From an uncultured Oscillospiraceae bacterium (GTDB lineage: Bacteria > Bacillota > Clostridia > Oscillospirales > Oscillospiraceae): a stretch of 64,000 nt of DNA. Below the pieces are notes generated by a model. That model was not told the origin of the DNA and did no database searches. It worked only from the letters and a program-made list of their open reading frames with translations. The stretch's first letter is position 1. Each line of letters begins with the position of its first letter. The stretch lies in the NCBI GenBank assembly GCA_944387285.1, contig CALXEH010000003.1:1-64000 (forward strand), written 5' to 3'. A program made the translations under genes and the position numbers. Of the stretch, positions 28,477 through 38,531 are shown piece by piece.

Positions 28477-31377
28477 ATGAAGAAATTTGCAAAGGCGGCG
28501 GCAGTCGCTCTGGCGGCGCTGCTCGCCGTCTGGGTAGCGGTCACCGCCGTTGTCATGAGCGCGGAGGCGGGCGACCTGGACGAGCTGGCCGCGCAGACGC
28601 AAAGGGAGCACATCCTCTCCGACGACGAGCTCGCCGCGGCCCAGCTCTGGTTCATGGACCGCGCGGCGGGCGCCCTGGAATTCGAGGGCGGCATGGAGCT
28701 CACGGCGGAGGAAGAGTACGAGTTCGGCCTGGAGGTCGCCGGGGCCGGGAAATACCACATTGCCGCGGTCTATGCCGCCTATGAGGACAACGCCTTTGAA
28801 AACCAGGTGAAGGCCGGTGTAAACGGAGAGAGCTGTACCGTCGTGCTGCCCTTCCTCTGGGCGGACAGCTGCGATACGGGCGTGGACAGGTACGGCAGCG
28901 AGATACAGCCCGAACAGTACCAGCTGCCCTTTGCCGTCTCGTTTTTTGAGGACTACGAGGACTTTGCCCGCCTGCCTCTGGAGTACGAGCTCCAGGCGGG
29001 CCGCAACAGCGTCACGCTCCTGCCCATGAACCAGGACATCAGGCTCTATGCCCTCTACGCCGTGGAGCCGGAGACGGTGCCGGACTACGCGGGCTACCTC
29101 GCCGCGCACGAGGGCGCTGCGGACTATGCGGGGCCGGTCATCACCATCCAGGGCGAGGATTTCCGCGCCAAAAGCGACAGCGCCATCCGCGGCTCGAGCG
29201 TCCAGAATGTCTCGCTCACGCCCTACAGCCCCTATGGCAAGCTGATAAACGCCACCGAGGACAAGTCCAACAAGCTCATAGGCCAGAAGCTGTACTATGA
29301 GATAGAGGTGCCGGAGGACGCTTTCTACTGCCTGAGTTTCAAATACTGCCAGCCGCTCAAGACCGGCGGCCTGTCCTACCGCTCGGTGGAGGTGGACGGG
29401 CAGACGCCCTATGCCGAGCTGAGGGACATCGGCTTTGCCAACACCGGCATAAACAAGTACGCGAACCTCACCGCCGGCGGGGAGGAGCCGCTGCGCGTTT
29501 ACCTGACGGAGGGCGTACACATACTCACGCTCAAGGTCACCGCCGGGCCGCTCGACGGGCCGTATCACCGCCTGCTCGAGGTCATAGGCGACATCAACGA
29601 GACGGGCCTGCTGCTCAGCCGCATACGCGGCAACAGCTCCGGCTCGAGCGCGAGCGTGGACGCGAACCGGACCTGGGACGTGTTCCAGTACATGCCCGAC
29701 ATCCTGGAGCGGACGGAGCACTGGATAGAGGAGCTGGACAGCATCTACAACGAGCTCGGCGAGCTCTCCGGCGGCAGCCCGTCCTTTGCCGCGGACATCA
29801 AGCTGGCCGTGCAGAACCTGGAGAGGTTCGCATCGAAACCGAGGGAGATACCAAACCGCCTGAACCTGCTGAACGACGGCTCGAATTCCGCGGCCCAGCT
29901 GGCCGCCAAGGCGCTGTCCAGCCTCTACGACCAGAACCTCAGCCTGGACTGCATCTACCTGCACGCGGCGGACGCGCAGCTGCCCTCGCCCTCGGCGAAT
30001 TTCTTCAAGAGCGTGGAGGCCTCGCTCAAGCAGTTTTTGTACTCCTTCTCGCCCATCATGAACGAGGTCGAGAGCTCGACCAGCGGCAGCGGCGCCCTGA
30101 CGGTGTGGGTCAACAAGTCCACGCAGTACGTCGAGACGCTCCGCCAGCTCGCGGCCGAGGATTTCACGAAGAAGACGGGCATAAACGTCTCCTTCTCCAT
30201 CATGCCGGACGAAAAGCGCATAACCATGGCAAATTCCACGGGCGATACGCCGGACATGGCCCTGGGCCTCAACTATTACCGCCCGGCCGAGTTCGCCATG
30301 CGCGGCATGGCGCTCAACCTGCTCGAGTTCGACGATTTCATAGACTGGTACAGCGAGGAATACAACCTCGAATCCCTCGCGCCCATGGCCTATGAGGACG
30401 GCATCTACGCCGCGGCAGAGACGCAGGACTACTACGTCCTGTTCTACCGCAAGGACATCCTGGACTCGTTGGGATTGAGCGTCCCGGAGACCTGGGAGGA
30501 CGTCAAGGCCATGATGCCGACCCTGTTGAGCAACGCCATGAACTTCTACCTGCCCCTGGCCAAGGACCCGGGCTACAAGGGCTTTGAGTCCATGGGCTGC
30601 TTCATCTTCCAGAACGGCGGCAGCCTGTACTCCGAGGACGGCTGCTACTCCAACTTCAGCGACCCGAATACGCTCAAGGGCCTGCGCGAGATGACGGAGC
30701 TCTACAGCGTCTACGGCCTGGCCCAGAATGTGCCGGATTTCTTCAACGCCTTCCGCTCGGGCTATATACCGATAGGCGTCTCGACCTCTGCGACCTATGT
30801 GCGGCTGCAGATGGGCGCGCCGGAGCTCAACGGGCTCTGGGACATCGCCCTCTCGCCGGGTACGGAGCGCGACGGCGTCATACACCGCGAGCAGTCCGCA
30901 GACGTCACTACGGCGATGATCTTCGCCAACACCAAGATGAAGGACGAGGCCTACGAATTCCTCAAGTGGTGGCTCTCCTCCGAGACGCAGCTGCGCTACG
31001 CCAACGACCTGCAGGCCAGGTACGGCTCGGACTACATCTGGAACTCGGCCAACCACGCCGCCTTCGCGCAGATGTCCTATCCGCTTTCGCACAAGCAGGT
31101 GATACTCGAGCAGTGGCAGTGGCAGAAGGAGATACTCAGGCACCCGGCCAGCTACATCCTCGAGCGCTCACTGAGCAACGCCTGGATACAGATAGTGACG
31201 GAGGGCGAGCAGTTCAGGCCGATGATCGACGAGGCCACGCTGATTTCCAACCGCGAGATGCTCAGGAAACTGGCCGAGTTCGGCTACTTCGACGACGAGG
31301 GCAATAAGATCAAAGACTACAACATCCACGTCGTGGACGATATCATAGCCGGGCTGGCAGCCGAAAGGGGGCAGTGA
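28477..31377 (+). CDS. large exported protein with C-terminal solute-binding domain
   Basis: A 966-residue exported protein. A signal peptide (residues 1-31, ending near MSAEAG) is followed by about 500 residues of beta-rich sequence in two similar blocks, each with a carbohydrate-binding-module look (AGKYHIAAVYAAY and DAFYCLSFKYCQPL). The last ~430 residues form a family 1 solute-binding fold (GALTVWVNKSTQYVETLRQL near 545). Such fusions differ from standard binding proteins of about 430 residues. No lipobox Cys is seen. The ATG at 28477 has GGGGAGGG upstream. It may serve the second permease pair, or hold a longer glycan near the membrane. Confidence 0.8.
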   Translation: MKKFAKAAAVALAALLAVWVAVTAVVMSAEAGDLDELAAQTQREHILSDDELAAAQLWFMDRAAGALEFEGGMELTAEEEYEFGLEVAGAGKYHIAAVYAAYEDNAFENQVKAGVNGESCTVVLPFLWADSCDTGVDRYGSEIQPEQYQLPFAVSFFEDYEDFARLPLEYELQAGRNSVTLLPMNQDIRLYALYAVEPETVPDYAGYLAAHEGAADYAGPVITIQGEDFRAKSDSAIRGSSVQNVSLTPYSPYGKLINATEDKSNKLIGQKLYYEIEVPEDAFYCLSFKYCQPLKTGGLSYRSVEVDGQTPYAELRDIGFANTGINKYANLTAGGEEPLRVYLTEGVHILTLKVTAGPLDGPYHRLLEVIGDINETGLLLSRIRGNSSGSSASVDANRTWDVFQYMPDILERTEHWIEELDSIYNELGELSGGSPSFAADIKLAVQNLERFASKPREIPNRLNLLNDGSNSAAQLAAKALSSLYDQNLSLDCIYLHAADAQLPSPSANFFKSVEASLKQFLYSFSPIMNEVESSTSGSGALTVWVNKSTQYVETLRQLAAEDFTKKTGINVSFSIMPDEKRITMANSTGDTPDMALGLNYYRPAEFAMRGMALNLLEFDDFIDWYSEEYNLESLAPMAYEDGIYAAAETQDYYVLFYRKDILDSLGLSVPETWEDVKAMMPTLLSNAMNFYLPLAKDPGYKGFESMGCFIFQNGGSLYSEDGCYSNFSDPNTLKGLREMTELYSVYGLAQNVPDFFNAFRSGYIPIGVSTSATYVRLQMGAPELNGLWDIALSPGTERDGVIHREQSADVTTAMIFANTKMKDEAYEFLKWWLSSETQLRYANDLQARYGSDYIWNSANHAAFAQMSYPLSHKQVILEQWQWQKEILRHPASYILERSLSNAWIQIVTEGEQFRPMIDEATLISNREMLRKLAEFGYFDDEGNKIKDYNIHVVDDIIAGLAAERGQ

Positions 31378-31378
31378 A

Positions 31379-32314
31379 ATGACAGCGATAAGGGCCGTGA
31401 AGGACGGTATCCTGGCCGTGTTCAGGCGGATGGACAAGCACGCGGTGTTTTGGCTCCAGCTGCCCTTCGTAGTGCTGTTCGTAGTGTTCATAATCGTGCC
31501 CATACTTGTGGCCTTCGGCCTGTCGTTCACGGATTTCAACTCCATCCAGAGCCCGAACTGGGTGGGAGCGGAAAACTACATAAACATCCTGACGAACGAC
31601 GACGTCTTCTCGGGCTACGCCCTGCCGAACACCATAAAGTACGCGGTCATAGTCGGCGTGTTCGGCTATATCCTGGCCTTCATCCTGGCCTGGATGCTGG
31701 CCCAGGTGCCGCGCATACCGCGGACCATCATGGCGGCCATACTCTACCTGCCGTCCATGACGGGGCCCACCATGATACAGAATGTCTGGCAGGTCATCTT
31801 TGCGGGCGATAAGGTGGGATATCTTAACGCCTTCCTGCTCAAGTGGGACATAATCCGCGAGCCTGTGGTCTGGCTCTCGGACTCGAAATACATAATGACC
31901 ATCATGATAATCGTCTCGCTCTGGAGCTGCATGGGCATAGGCTTCCTGTCGATGCTGGCGGGCATCCTGAACGTCAACCGCGAGCTCTACGAGGCCGCGC
32001 ACATAGACGGCGTGTCGAACCGCCTGCAGGAGGTCATCTATGTGACGATACCGGCCATCAAGCCGCACATGATGTTCGGCGCCATTATGGCCATCGTCAA
32101 CGCCTTCCAGAACGCCAACATCGGCGTCCAGCTCTCGGGCGCGAACCCGACGCCGGGCTATGCCGGGCAGCTGCTCATAACCCACGCGGACGAGCACGCC
32201 TTCGTCCGCTACGAGATGGGCTACAGCGCGGCAATATCCGTCATCGTGCTCATCATCATCTGGGTCATATCGCAGCTGTCCAAGAAGGTGTTCAGGGATA
32301 AGGAGGCGGCCTGA
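31379..32314 (+). CDS. CUT1 sugar ABC permease (UgpA/LplB type)
   Basis: A 311-residue integral membrane protein with about six transmembrane segments. The cytoplasmic EAA loop that docks to the ATPase is at about residues 203-225 (YEAAHIDGVSNRLQEV). It starts one base after the preceding stop and overlaps the next permease by one base (TGATG), so the two form a heterodimer pair. No ATP-binding subunit is encoded anywhere in this locus; a shared MsmK/MsiK-type ATPase is the usual solution. Confidence 0.9.
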   Translation: MTAIRAVKDGILAVFRRMDKHAVFWLQLPFVVLFVVFIIVPILVAFGLSFTDFNSIQSPNWVGAENYINILTNDDVFSGYALPNTIKYAVIVGVFGYILAFILAWMLAQVPRIPRTIMAAILYLPSMTGPTMIQNVWQVIFAGDKVGYLNAFLLKWDIIREPVVWLSDSKYIMTIMIIVSLWSCMGIGFLSMLAGILNVNRELYEAAHIDGVSNRLQEVIYVTIPAIKPHMMFGAIMAIVNAFQNANIGVQLSGANPTPGYAGQLLITHADEHAFVRYEMGYSAAISVIVLIIIWVISQLSKKVFRDKEAA

Positions 32315-33261
32315 TGAAAACCAAGAGGAAAAACCGCATCCGGCTCACCGGCATAAACCCCACGCGCTTTGACCGCAGCCAGATAAAATTCTATGTCATC
32401 CTCCTGCCCATCATGGTGTTCATGTCCTTCCCCATGATCTTCATCGTTTTCAACGCCTTCAAGCCGCTCGACGAGCTGCTCAACTACCCGCCCAACCTCA
32501 TCACGCTCCGGCCCACGCTGCAAAACTTCCAAAACCTCATCGCCACCTCGGACAACAAGGCCATACCGGTCTCGAGATACCTCTTCAACAGCATGATCAC
32601 GACGCTGGTGGTCGTGCTGCTGTCGGTGCTCATAACCTCCATGGCGGCCTACTGCATGTCGAAGAAGAAGTACAGGCTCAAGAACATCCTCTTCGGCATC
32701 AACGAGGCGGCGCTGATGTTCGTTTCCGCCGCCGTGGCGATACCGAGGTACATAATCATGAGCAAGCTGGGCTTTACGGACACCTTCTGGGCGCAGGTGA
32801 TACCCCTCCTGGCCATACCCGTGGGCCTGTACCTGGTGAAGCAGTTCATAGACGAGCTGCCGGACGAGATGATCGAGGCCGCAAGGATAGACGGCGCGGG
32901 CGACTTCCAGATACTCAGGCGGATAGTCATACCCAATATCTCGCCTGCGCTGGCCACGGTGGCGATATTGGCCTTCCAGTCGGCCTGGGGCAGCGTGGAG
33001 GCCTCGAACTACTACATAAACAACGAGGCGCTCAAGACCTTTGCCTTTTACATGACCACGCTCTCGAACCAGGCGGGCGCGAGCAACCTGGCCAACGCCA
33101 ACGCGATGGCCGGGGCCGGCGGCCTGCTGGGCAACAGCGCCGTGGCCGGCCTGGGCCTTCAGGCGGCAGCCACCCTCATAATGTTCATACCCAACCTCGT
33201 GTTGTTCATCATACTCCAGTCCAGGGTAATGAACACCATGTCCCACTCCGGCATGAAGTGA
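32314..33261 (+). CDS. CUT1 sugar ABC permease (UgpE/LplC type)
   Basis: A 315-residue membrane protein with six predicted transmembrane segments and the EAA loop IEAARIDGAGDFQILRRI near residues 188-205. It is the second half of the first permease pair. The family normally has about 280 residues; here the extra length is a charged N-terminal tail and a Gly/Ala/Asn-rich periplasmic loop near 250-285. Confidence 0.9.
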   Translation: MKTKRKNRIRLTGINPTRFDRSQIKFYVILLPIMVFMSFPMIFIVFNAFKPLDELLNYPPNLITLRPTLQNFQNLIATSDNKAIPVSRYLFNSMITTLVVVLLSVLITSMAAYCMSKKKYRLKNILFGINEAALMFVSAAVAIPRYIIMSKLGFTDTFWAQVIPLLAIPVGLYLVKQFIDELPDEMIEAARIDGAGDFQILRRIVIPNISPALATVAILAFQSAWGSVEASNYYINNEALKTFAFYMTTLSNQAGASNLANANAMAGAGGLLGNSAVAGLGLQAAATLIMFIPNLVLFIILQSRVMNTMSHSGMK

Positions 33262-33271
33262 GGTGGGCTGC

Positions 33272-35289
33272 ATGAGAGGGAAAGTGAAAAGGGCCCTGGC
33301 CCTGCTGATAGGCTGCCTCACGGCGGCGCTGCTCGGCGGCGCAACGGGCGCGCTGGCGATGGACAGCACCACCTACACCGTCACCTACGGCGCGCAGTAC
33401 AACTCCATGGGCATGTTCGTGAGGATACAGGACGCCTTCGTGCCCGTAGGCACCTATCTCACGAGCGTCGGCCTGAGCGCGCCGGAGGACATGTGCCTGT
33501 ACGAGGGCAGCCTCTATATCGCCGACTCTGGCAACGGGCGCATCATAGTTTACGAGCTCGCCAGCGGCAAGGTGGAGAGCTTCGGCGAAGACGTGCTCAA
33601 AGGCCCGACGGGCATCTGGCTCGACGGCGGCGGGAACATCTACGTCGCCGACTACAGGGCGGAGGAGGTCGTCATCTTCGGCCCGGACCGCCGCGAACTG
33701 CGCCGCCTCGGCAAGCCGCAGGAGAGTTACTACGGCTCGAGCCCGTATAAGCCCAAAAAGGTGGCCGTCAACGACTTCGGCACCATCTTCGTCGTCAGCG
33801 AGGGCACCAGCGAGGGCATACTGCAATTCAACGCCGACGGCAGCTTCAACGGCTTTTTCGGCGCAAACACGACGGGGAAGCTCTCGCTCATCGAGTGGTT
33901 CCAGAAGATCTTTTACACCGAGGAGCAGAAAGACAGGATGCTGCTGCGCACCCCGCCGCCCATCGTGTCCCTGGACATAGCCGAGGACAACATGGTCTTT
34001 TCCGTCTCGCAGGCACGAATACCTTCGCGGAGAGCAATTACACTCGGCCGGACTATGTGGACGTGTCCGTGACGGAAAACGGCAGTTACTACGCCGTGAC
34101 CAGCAACGGCTACATAGACGAGTATTCCAGCGAGGGCGTGTTCCTCTACCAGTTCGGCGGCAGGGCCTCGAACTCCGACCGGAACGGCGTAATGACCGTC
34201 GTCAGCGCCGTGGAATCGGACGAGGACGGGAACATCTACCTGCTGGACAAGGAGCGCGGGCTCATACAGGTCTGGAGCCCCACGGACTTTGCCGACCTTG
34301 TGAACAGCGCCAACAGCGCCTACAACGCCGGCAGCTATGAAGAGAGCCTGGCCGCCTGGGGCGAGGTGCTCAGGATGAGCCCGAACACCTATATGGCGAA
34401 CGTGGGCTGCGCTGATTCGCTCTTCCAGCTTATGCGCTATGAGGAAGCGGCGGAGTATTACAAGCTCTGCGGCGAGCGCGAACGCTACTCGGACTGCTTT
34501 TGGGAGATGCGCAGCGAGTGGATGCGCAGGAACATAGAATGGGTGCTGCTGGCCGTGCTCATCCTCTTCGCCATAGGCCTGGCAGACCACTTTGCCAGAA
34601 GGCGCTGGGCCTATCACGAGTATGTCTCGGAGGCCGTGGACGGCTTCAAGGGCCGCCACCCGCTGGTGAAGCAGCTCACGACGGACTCCTGGTACATGGT
34701 GCTGCACCCCATAGACGGGGCCTACTACATAAAGCAGAAGGACAGGGGCAGCTTTGCGGCGGCAAGCATACTCTATGTCACCGCCTTTGCCGTGAGCATG
34801 GTCTGCAGGGGCCTGACCTCCTTCGTCTTCGGCGGCGGCTACTGGATAGGCAGCAGCCCCTTAGCCGTGGCGCTCATACAGCTGGGCCCGGCGGCGCTGT
34901 TCCTCGTCGGCACCTACCTCATCAGCGCCATAAACGAGGGCAAGGCCACCTTCAGACAGATGTACGTCATACTCGGCTACTCTCTGACGGCCTTCATAGT
35001 GCTCTGGCCCTTCATGGTCGTGCTGTCCTACCTGCTCACCTGGACGGAAGTCTTCATGTACGACCTGCTCTGCGGGCTGATCCTGGGCTATACGGGCGTG
35101 CTGGTGTTCATCTCGATACGCGAGACGAACATGTATACCATACCCAAAACCATAACCAATGTGCTGCTGACGCTGTTTTTCATGGCCATGGCCATCATCG
35201 CCGCGGCCGTGCTGTTCATCCTCTGGCGTGAGCTGCTGTCCTTCGTGCTCGAGGTGTTTGAGGAGGTGAGATACCGTGCGTTCCAATAA
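33272..35289 (+). pseudogene. NHL-repeat/TPR/Yip1 membrane protein, one frame break
   Basis: Rejoined, this gene encodes about 672 residues. It has a signal peptide, six-bladed NHL-type beta-propeller repeats (DMCLYEGSLYIADSGNGRI, GIWLDGGGNIYVADY, DGNIYLLDKERG), a TPR-like pair near the middle (AYNAGSYEESLAAW) and a C-terminal Yip1-like membrane domain with about six segments. One base seems to be missing between about 34004 and 34010, shifting the frame; both sides read cleanly, so a sequencing error or very recent mutation is likely. The ATG at 33272 follows GAGGTGGG. It overlaps the DUF5696 gene by 14 bases. Function is unknown; it sits between two permease pairs, suggesting an extracytoplasmic sensor or transport accessory. 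Confidence 0.75.
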
Positions 35290-37570
35290 ACGCCTGATAA
35301 GGGCCTCGGCGCTCGGCCTGGCTCTGGCAATTACCATGTCAGTAAATGTCAAGGCCGCCGTCAGCGGGGCTGACGGGTCGACAGGGAACTTGGAATCAAG
35401 TTCCCTGTCGGGAGAGCCATTACTATCCGGAATGCTCGAGGCCAACTCGAACCGGCAGGTACATCCTTACAGCGACGAGCCGGTAGAGAGCCGCTTTGAC
35501 CTGGCGGGTTTCGAGAAGGCCGCGGAGTCAGACGAGCTGGAGCTTTGGCTCAACAGGCAGTACGGCGCCCTGCGCGTCGTGAACAAGGCCAGCGGCTATG
35601 TCTGGGGCAGCCTGCCGCTTGAGGAGGCCGAGGGCCTGAACAGCACCTGGAACTGCTACGGCAATTCCCTGGCCGCCATAGAGTGCTTTGACAAGTCCGG
35701 CGGCGAGAGCCGCCTGAGCATAGGCAAGGACGGCAAAGCGAGCTATAAGATCACGGAAAACGGGCTCATTTGCAGCCTGGCCTTCGAGAGCGTGGGCATA
35801 GAGATGGACGTGGCGGTAGAGCTCGAGGGCAGGCGCCTGAGCTTTGATGTCGTGGAGGGCAGCCTGCGCGAGGGCCTGCTCGAAAACAACGACAAGGGCT
35901 ACATGCTCAAGTCCGTGACCTTCATGCCCTTCCTCGGCGCCTCCTACGGCGCGGATATCGACGGCTACATGCTCATACCCGACGGCACGGGCGCGCTCAT
36001 CCGGTTCCTGGAGCCGGCCAACTACGTTTCGACCTACGCCGCGCGCATCTACGGCCCGGACGCCGGTGTCGAAAACTACAGCTACGGCGGCTATGCGTAC
36101 ATAAAAGAGGAAAACCAGGCCTACATGCCCATCTACGGCATAGTGCACGGCGAGGGTCAGAACGGCTTTCTCGCGGTGGTGGAGAGCGGTGCGGAGTATG
36201 CCAGCATCGTTGCCACTCCGGCCCTGACGAACAATCCCTACAACTGGGCGGCGGCCCGCTTTGAGTACCGGCAGAAGTACATGATGAACATAAACCGCAA
36301 GGAGGGCTCGGGCGCGCTGATGCCGCAGCCGGACATGAACAGCCTCGAGCCCAGGCTGAGCCTGTACTTCACCGAGGGCGAGTCTGCCGGCTACGACGGC
36401 ATGGCGGTCATGTACCGCAAGCTGCTGCTGGACAGCGGCGAGCTCTCTCTGCTGGGCGGCGCGGCCTCCGGGGCCGTGCCCATGCAGCTCGAGGTGCTGG
36501 GCGCGGACAAGAAAAAAGGCTTTCTGTTCAATACCACCAGCACCTTCACGACCTTTGCCCAGGCGGGAGAGATGGCCGAGGCCCTGGCCGAAGACGGGGT
36601 CGAAAACCTGCTGATGGTCTATCGCTGCTACACGAAGAACAACGAGGCCGGGACAAAGCTCCTGGGCCAGCTTGGCAGCGCGCAGGAGCTGGAGGAGCTG
36701 CGCGCGCAGCTCGAGAGCCGGGGCGGGGAACTCAAGCTCTACCTCGACCCGCTGACGGCAAACGAGGACCAGATAACCCAGCGCACGGAGGCGGCGAACA
36801 ACCTCTCGAGCATGGTCATAAAGTGGACAAACTCGCTCGACGTCTACGGCGCGATGTACGACACGACCTACGTCTACCGCCTCTCGCGGGCGGAGCGGGC
36901 CATAGATTCCGCGCTCTCGCGGGACTATGGCGCTGATTTCGCACTCGACCAGCTCTCTTTCCGACTCTACAGCGATTTCACCTCCGGCAAGGAGGTCACG
37001 CGCGCCGAGAGCCTAGGGCGCATAGAGGCCCTGGCGGAAAAGCTGGCGGGCGGCGGGCGGCTCACGATGTACAGGCCGAACCAGTATTTCTGGGCGCTCA
37101 CGGACCGTTTCCTGGGCGCGCCGACGGTCAGCAGCCAGCTGCTGTACGAGAGCGACACGGTGCCGTTCCTGCAGATCGTCCTGAGCGGCTGCGTTGAGCT
37201 GTTCTCGGAGCCGCTCAATACCAGCTCCTGTTCCCGGGAAAAGCTGCTGCGGCTCATCGAATACGGCATGGCGCCCGCCTTTACGGCAGCGGCCTGCAGC
37301 AGCGTGGAGTTGGTGAATACGGCACAGGCGGCCTATTCCTCCGCCGGCTTCGAGGACTGGCGCGATATGATGGCCGAGACCTACGACATGGTCGCCACGG
37401 CGCTGGAGAGCGTCTGGGGCCGCTGCATAACGGAGCACAGCTGCCTTGAGACCGGCCTCGTGCGGGTCAGCTATGACAACGGCGTGAGGATATACGTCAA
37501 CTATACCGACAAGGTGCTGACGGCGGACGGCCTGAGCGTGGAGCCGGGCTGGTTCGCCGTGGCGGAATGA
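35276..37570 (+). CDS. DUF5696-type exported protein
   Basis: A 764-residue exported protein, recognised by overall sequence as the DUF5696 type seen in carbohydrate transport operons; its biochemical role is not known to me. A signal peptide of about 25 residues (ALALAITMSVNVKA) is followed by a linker, beta-rich N-terminal half and a barrel-like C-terminal half (FLFNTTSTFTTFAQ, LKLYLDPLTANEDQ). GTG start at 35276 follows AGGAGGTGAG. A perfect 14-bp inverted repeat sits in the linker just after the signal peptide. The barrel-like half resembles glycoside hydrolase clans in pattern, but I cannot point to catalytic residues. Confidence 0.75.
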   Translation: MRSNKRLIRASALGLALAITMSVNVKAAVSGADGSTGNLESSSLSGEPLLSGMLEANSNRQVHPYSDEPVESRFDLAGFEKAAESDELELWLNRQYGALRVVNKASGYVWGSLPLEEAEGLNSTWNCYGNSLAAIECFDKSGGESRLSIGKDGKASYKITENGLICSLAFESVGIEMDVAVELEGRRLSFDVVEGSLREGLLENNDKGYMLKSVTFMPFLGASYGADIDGYMLIPDGTGALIRFLEPANYVSTYAARIYGPDAGVENYSYGGYAYIKEENQAYMPIYGIVHGEGQNGFLAVVESGAEYASIVATPALTNNPYNWAAARFEYRQKYMMNINRKEGSGALMPQPDMNSLEPRLSLYFTEGESAGYDGMAVMYRKLLLDSGELSLLGGAASGAVPMQLEVLGADKKKGFLFNTTSTFTTFAQAGEMAEALAEDGVENLLMVYRCYTKNNEAGTKLLGQLGSAQELEELRAQLESRGGELKLYLDPLTANEDQITQRTEAANNLSSMVIKWTNSLDVYGAMYDTTYVYRLSRAERAIDSALSRDYGADFALDQLSFRLYSDFTSGKEVTRAESLGRIEALAEKLAGGGRLTMYRPNQYFWALTDRFLGAPTVSSQLLYESDTVPFLQIVLSGCVELFSEPLNTSSCSREKLLRLIEYGMAPAFTAAACSSVELVNTAQAAYSSAGFEDWRDMMAETYDMVATALESVWGRCITEHSCLETGLVRVSYDNGVRIYVNYTDKVLTADGLSVEPGWFAVAE
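35379..35410. repeat. 14-bp inverted repeat inside DUF5696 gene
   Basis: CGACAGGGAACTTG at 35379-35392 pairs perfectly with 35397-35410 around a GAAT loop. It is in frame and encodes the flexible linker STGNLESSSLSG, so it may be a small insertion that landed where protein structure tolerates it, or an RNA hairpin affecting translation. Confidence 0.7.
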
Positions 37571-37583
37571 GAGGGTGGGACGT

Positions 37584-38531
37584 ATGAGCAGCTCAAACCG
37601 CGGCACGGCCGTCAAACTGAAAGAACGCCGCCGGCGCCTGATAAGGCCGCCCAGGCCCGGCGCGCCGAGACTTAAGAACCGGCAGAGGGAGACGCTCTCG
37701 GGCCTGCTCTTCTTCCTGCCCTGGATAATAGGCTTTCTGGCCATAACCTGTTACCCGCTCATTTACTCCATACTCATCAGCTTCAACCAGGTGGCGATAC
37801 GGCCGGGCGAGATAAGCCTCGAGCCCATGGGCTGGGAGTATTTCAGGCAGGCCCTGTTCCTGGATACGGAATTCCCGACCCTGCTCGTGACCTCGGTCAC
37901 GCAGGTCGCCATAGGCACGCCCATCTCCGTGGTGTTCGCCCTGGTCATAGCCCTGCTGCTGAACCGGAGTTTCCGGGGCCGGACGGCCTACAGGATGATA
38001 TTCTTCCTGCCCGTCATCATCATGAGCGGGCCGGTCATGTCCGAGCTGCTGACCGAGACTTCGGCCATGAGCATAGACATGGACATCATGGGCCTGAGCG
38101 CCATACTCATGGAGCTCGACAAGGGCTGGGCCTCGCTGCTGCTGAGTATCCTGAACAGCTTTATACGGATACTCTGGTTCTGCGGCGTGCAGATAATCGT
38201 CTTTCTTGTGGCGCTCCAGAAGATCGACGGCAGCATGTACGAGGCGGCCTCCATCGACGGCGCCTCGCCCTGGGAGGCCTTCTGGAAGATCACCCTGCCG
38301 CACCTGCGGCCTATAATCGTGCTGAACACCATCTATACCATAATCGAAATGGGCACGGCGGCGGACGACGCCACGAACACTAAGATAATGGAGTCCATCA
38401 CGGATATCGCCCGGCCCTACAGTTTTGCCGCGGCCATGTCGTGGATCTACGCCTTCTGCCTGATGCTGCTCATGACCATAGCCTTCCTGCTGCTCAGGGA
38501 GCTCCGGGAGAAGGGAGGTACCAAGCGATGA
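37584..38531 (+). CDS. CUT1 sugar ABC permease (second pair, UgpA/LplB type)
   Basis: A 315-residue membrane protein with a basic N-terminal tail, about six transmembrane segments and the EAA loop YEAASIDGASPWEAFWKI near residues 217-234. GAGGGTGGGA precedes the ATG at 37584. It overlaps the next gene by four bases. A second permease pair in one locus suggests two substrates or two chain lengths, matching the two binding proteins upstream. Confidence 0.9.
   Translation: MSSSNRGTAVKLKERRRRLIRPPRPGAPRLKNRQRETLSGLLFFLPWIIGFLAITCYPLIYSILISFNQVAIRPGEISLEPMGWEYFRQALFLDTEFPTLLVTSVTQVAIGTPISVVFALVIALLLNRSFRGRTAYRMIFFLPVIIMSGPVMSELLTETSAMSIDMDIMGLSAILMELDKGWASLLLSILNSFIRILWFCGVQIIVFLVALQKIDGSMYEAASIDGASPWEAFWKITLPHLRPIIVLNTIYTIIEMGTAADDATNTKIMESITDIARPYSFAAAMSWIYAFCLMLLMTIAFLLLRELREKGGTKR

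Noticed and set aside
28390-31143. Open frame of 917 codons on the minus strand
   Set aside because: Antisense shadow of the exported binding-protein fusion; composition is low-complexity and there is no start context.
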